From contig OZ026518.1 of NCBI GenBank assembly GCA_964019695.1, forward strand, positions 82,827,950-82,891,949: a stretch of DNA of 64,000 bases, read 5' to 3'. Below the pieces are notes generated by a model. The model ran no database searches. It saw only the letters and a list, made by a program, of their open reading frames with translations, and was not told the DNA's origin. The stretch comes from Loripinus fragilis. Taxonomy: Eukaryota > Mollusca > Bivalvia > Lucinida > Lucinidae. The translations under genes were made by a program, and so were the position numbers. Below, piece after piece: positions 53,001-56,000 of this stretch (position 1 is its first letter; every line of letters starts with the position of its first letter).

Positions 53001-56000
53001 ATTCGTTAACAAGACGGACAGACAGACAGATGGACAGTGAGACAGACAGACAGCAGTCCTCTGTTTTGTGTAATCTTATGCAGATGGAAGTCTCTTTTCT
53101 GCTAAAAACGCATCTCGCTAGTGTCTACTGTGATTGCGATGAATAGACTGACATTATTTAGCCATTTAACAAAGCTTCCATGATTTAGAATGAACGATTT
53201 TACTTGCTGAAAGTGATTTGTTTGTGTTTATTCATCTAGACACTCGGCTTGAACCTAGTACGAAAATACACATTTTACATGCATATTTTCGTTCAAGGCT
53301 TGAACAGATGATAGATTTCATCGCACGGCTTGTAGTGTAGCTTCATTTGGAACTTTTGTCAGTCAGAAGTTACCATATATGGCTTATCGCTGTACTGTTT
53401 TTTTTTCAGCAATTCTCAGACTCTTTTGTTTGCCGTAGCAATGAACGAATAAAGAAATGCAAATCCGTAAACTTATTGGGTTTTTTCTCCATGTTTATAT
53501 TGCTCAAATCGCAAACGAGTGCAATTAAATATGTTTTCTCTTTCATCCCTAATCAGTCGAATTCGGAAGTCGGTAGTCCGATGTTGTTTACAATACCCCA
53601 TTAGTTTTCCTCCCTTAATTAACCGTAAATCGGTAGCTCATCTGTTTCAAACAATTATCTGATAGTCCTTGCTTAATTATTTTAATAATGACCTCGTAAT
53701 AATCACACTGTCCCGCATCGGTAATCCTGTCAATATCACCTGTCAGAATTGCTACACTGCAGTCCGAGTCATACGATTGGTCAACAGAGACAAGACAATA
53801 ATCATGTCTCCCGCGGCTCGAAAAGCGTGTCGCAATCGATAATATCAAAGCGCTTTTGATCTCCCGGTGTGTATTTAACTCTCAGCTACTTGATTTTTAG
53901 GGTGTGCCGACTAAAAACATGCGTACGCAAAACTCCCGCCTAGCGAAAATCATGCGTCCCAGGGAAAAAACGTGCGTACCAATACGCGTAATTCTGCGTT
54001 TCCGAGAGCTCTGTATGACGTTCCTTTTCGCATGGATACTTTATACCTTTTGTCTGCTAATTGTGGAGATACATGCTTTTAGATAAGATCAAAAGCCAGA
54101 GCACATTAAAAGCACGGACTTTCCTACATGTACGTGACAAAGGCCATGCATGTTATTGGTATCGGCTGTCAACTGAAAACAGTGCAGATTACTGCAGCGT
54201 GTCCAAATAAAACCCTTCATTGGCAAAATGTTTACCTATAAGAAGCATTCAATCCATTGGAATTGAGTTCTTCAGCAATGGTCAACCAAATTAACATGGA
54301 TTTCCTTTGTCACAGACATTAATCAGACATGCATTGCAATTACAGGCAGAAAATGCCCATCTAAGCTTATGTTCACCATGAAGGACTTAGGTAATACGCT
54401 GCCTGGTCAGATCTTCTTGTACGCCAAAATTAAACATTGATAATATTACTTTAAAAAAAGCCATATAAGCCGCAGCCTTAAACAACTGAGTAAATTTGCT
54501 AAGTAAGTTTGCTTATATACAAAAGGGCATTTTCCCACATTGTGGTTTGATTTATGAGACATAAATTTCATCCATTCAACAAAAGAGCGTTGTGCTTGAC
54601 ATACTGATCTACTCCCCAACTTTATGTGTGTCATGGTGAATAGTGAATAGTGAATGCTGTATTGTTAATGCTGTATTGAGAATGCACATTTGCGCAGACT
54701 CGTCTGTGTCTTTGTTGCATGTTATAAGTACCAAAATATCATGAAATCATGTCGTCCATCGTAAGCTTAATTTCAATTGAGCAGGTAACAGCGCACTTTA
54801 AGAAAAAACTAGATTCGTCAGGTACTTGTCTAAAATTTTCCTTTACTTTGAGATATATGAATAAACTCAGTGTATCGTGCGCATTGGACACAAATTTGGA
54901 CATGCGCTTACCAGATTACAGAGAGAGAGAGAAGAGAGACTGCATGGTGCTTGCACACAAATCTTTTCTTTTGGCATTTCGAAACTCAATGTTTGGGTCA
55001 ATCAATCTGCTTCTGATGAGCACCCAATGTTTACACAGATTTTTAAATTGACGAAACATTCTTTCTTGAATTCCATTTCGGTCTGATCTGGATCCAAATC
55101 GTTTTAGCAAATTTAAATAGAGAGAGAGAGAGAGACTAGTGCATGCACATCCTTTGGGGAAAATCAAAGTAAACAATGCATCAGTGGATGGGCAAGTAGA
55201 GAGAGATGTGTGTGTGTGTGTGTGTGTGTTCTTTTTTAATTTTGTCAGGAAATTTTTTTTACTCTGGAAACTCGTCTATATATTTCAAAGTTTCCTGTAG
55301 TAGATCCTTGCAAAAAAATCCGATCGTACGATAGGAGACCCGGCTTATTGAATAGTTAAATCAGTGGACTTTTACGACTTGTAAGTAAATTGAGTGACAT
55401 AACATTCAAGTGCCTGGCTCTGGACTTGGCGAATCCCACACGTGCTGAACATTTTACTGACTCAGTCCACAAGAATTTAGCCGCCATTTTAATAAGATTA
55501 AAGAAAAGACAAATGAGCAGATCGCGCAGAATCATATTGCCGTGTTTTCAACATATTTCTACCACATTTTAACATGCCTGTATACTGTCAAAATCTCTTG
55601 AGATCCAAAAATTTCCATACCTTTCTCTGCTAGCACCTGCACTTCAGTGAGCATCAGGTTTGGCCATTTGGACAACGGGCCTGGACCCTCAAAACTTATT
55701 CTGCTGTTGTACAGCCAGACATATGAGCCGGAGGAACAGTTGTTGAGTGTTATACTGGTAGGAGCTGAGATGCTTTCACTGTGGTCTTTATAACAGAGTT
55801 CGCCGTCAGTATTTGGACTGCTTGAGTTAGATACCTCCAGTGAAAAACCAGGCAACTTTCTTTCATAGGACTCTAAAAAAACAGAATGGGACATACATGT
55901 ATACAAAGTGTTAAGATGTGGTTTCCTATTCTTTGACAATTTGAAACATACATTTTTTCTACTGTTCAAAACTTGGTTTATCGATACATTGCTTATTGTG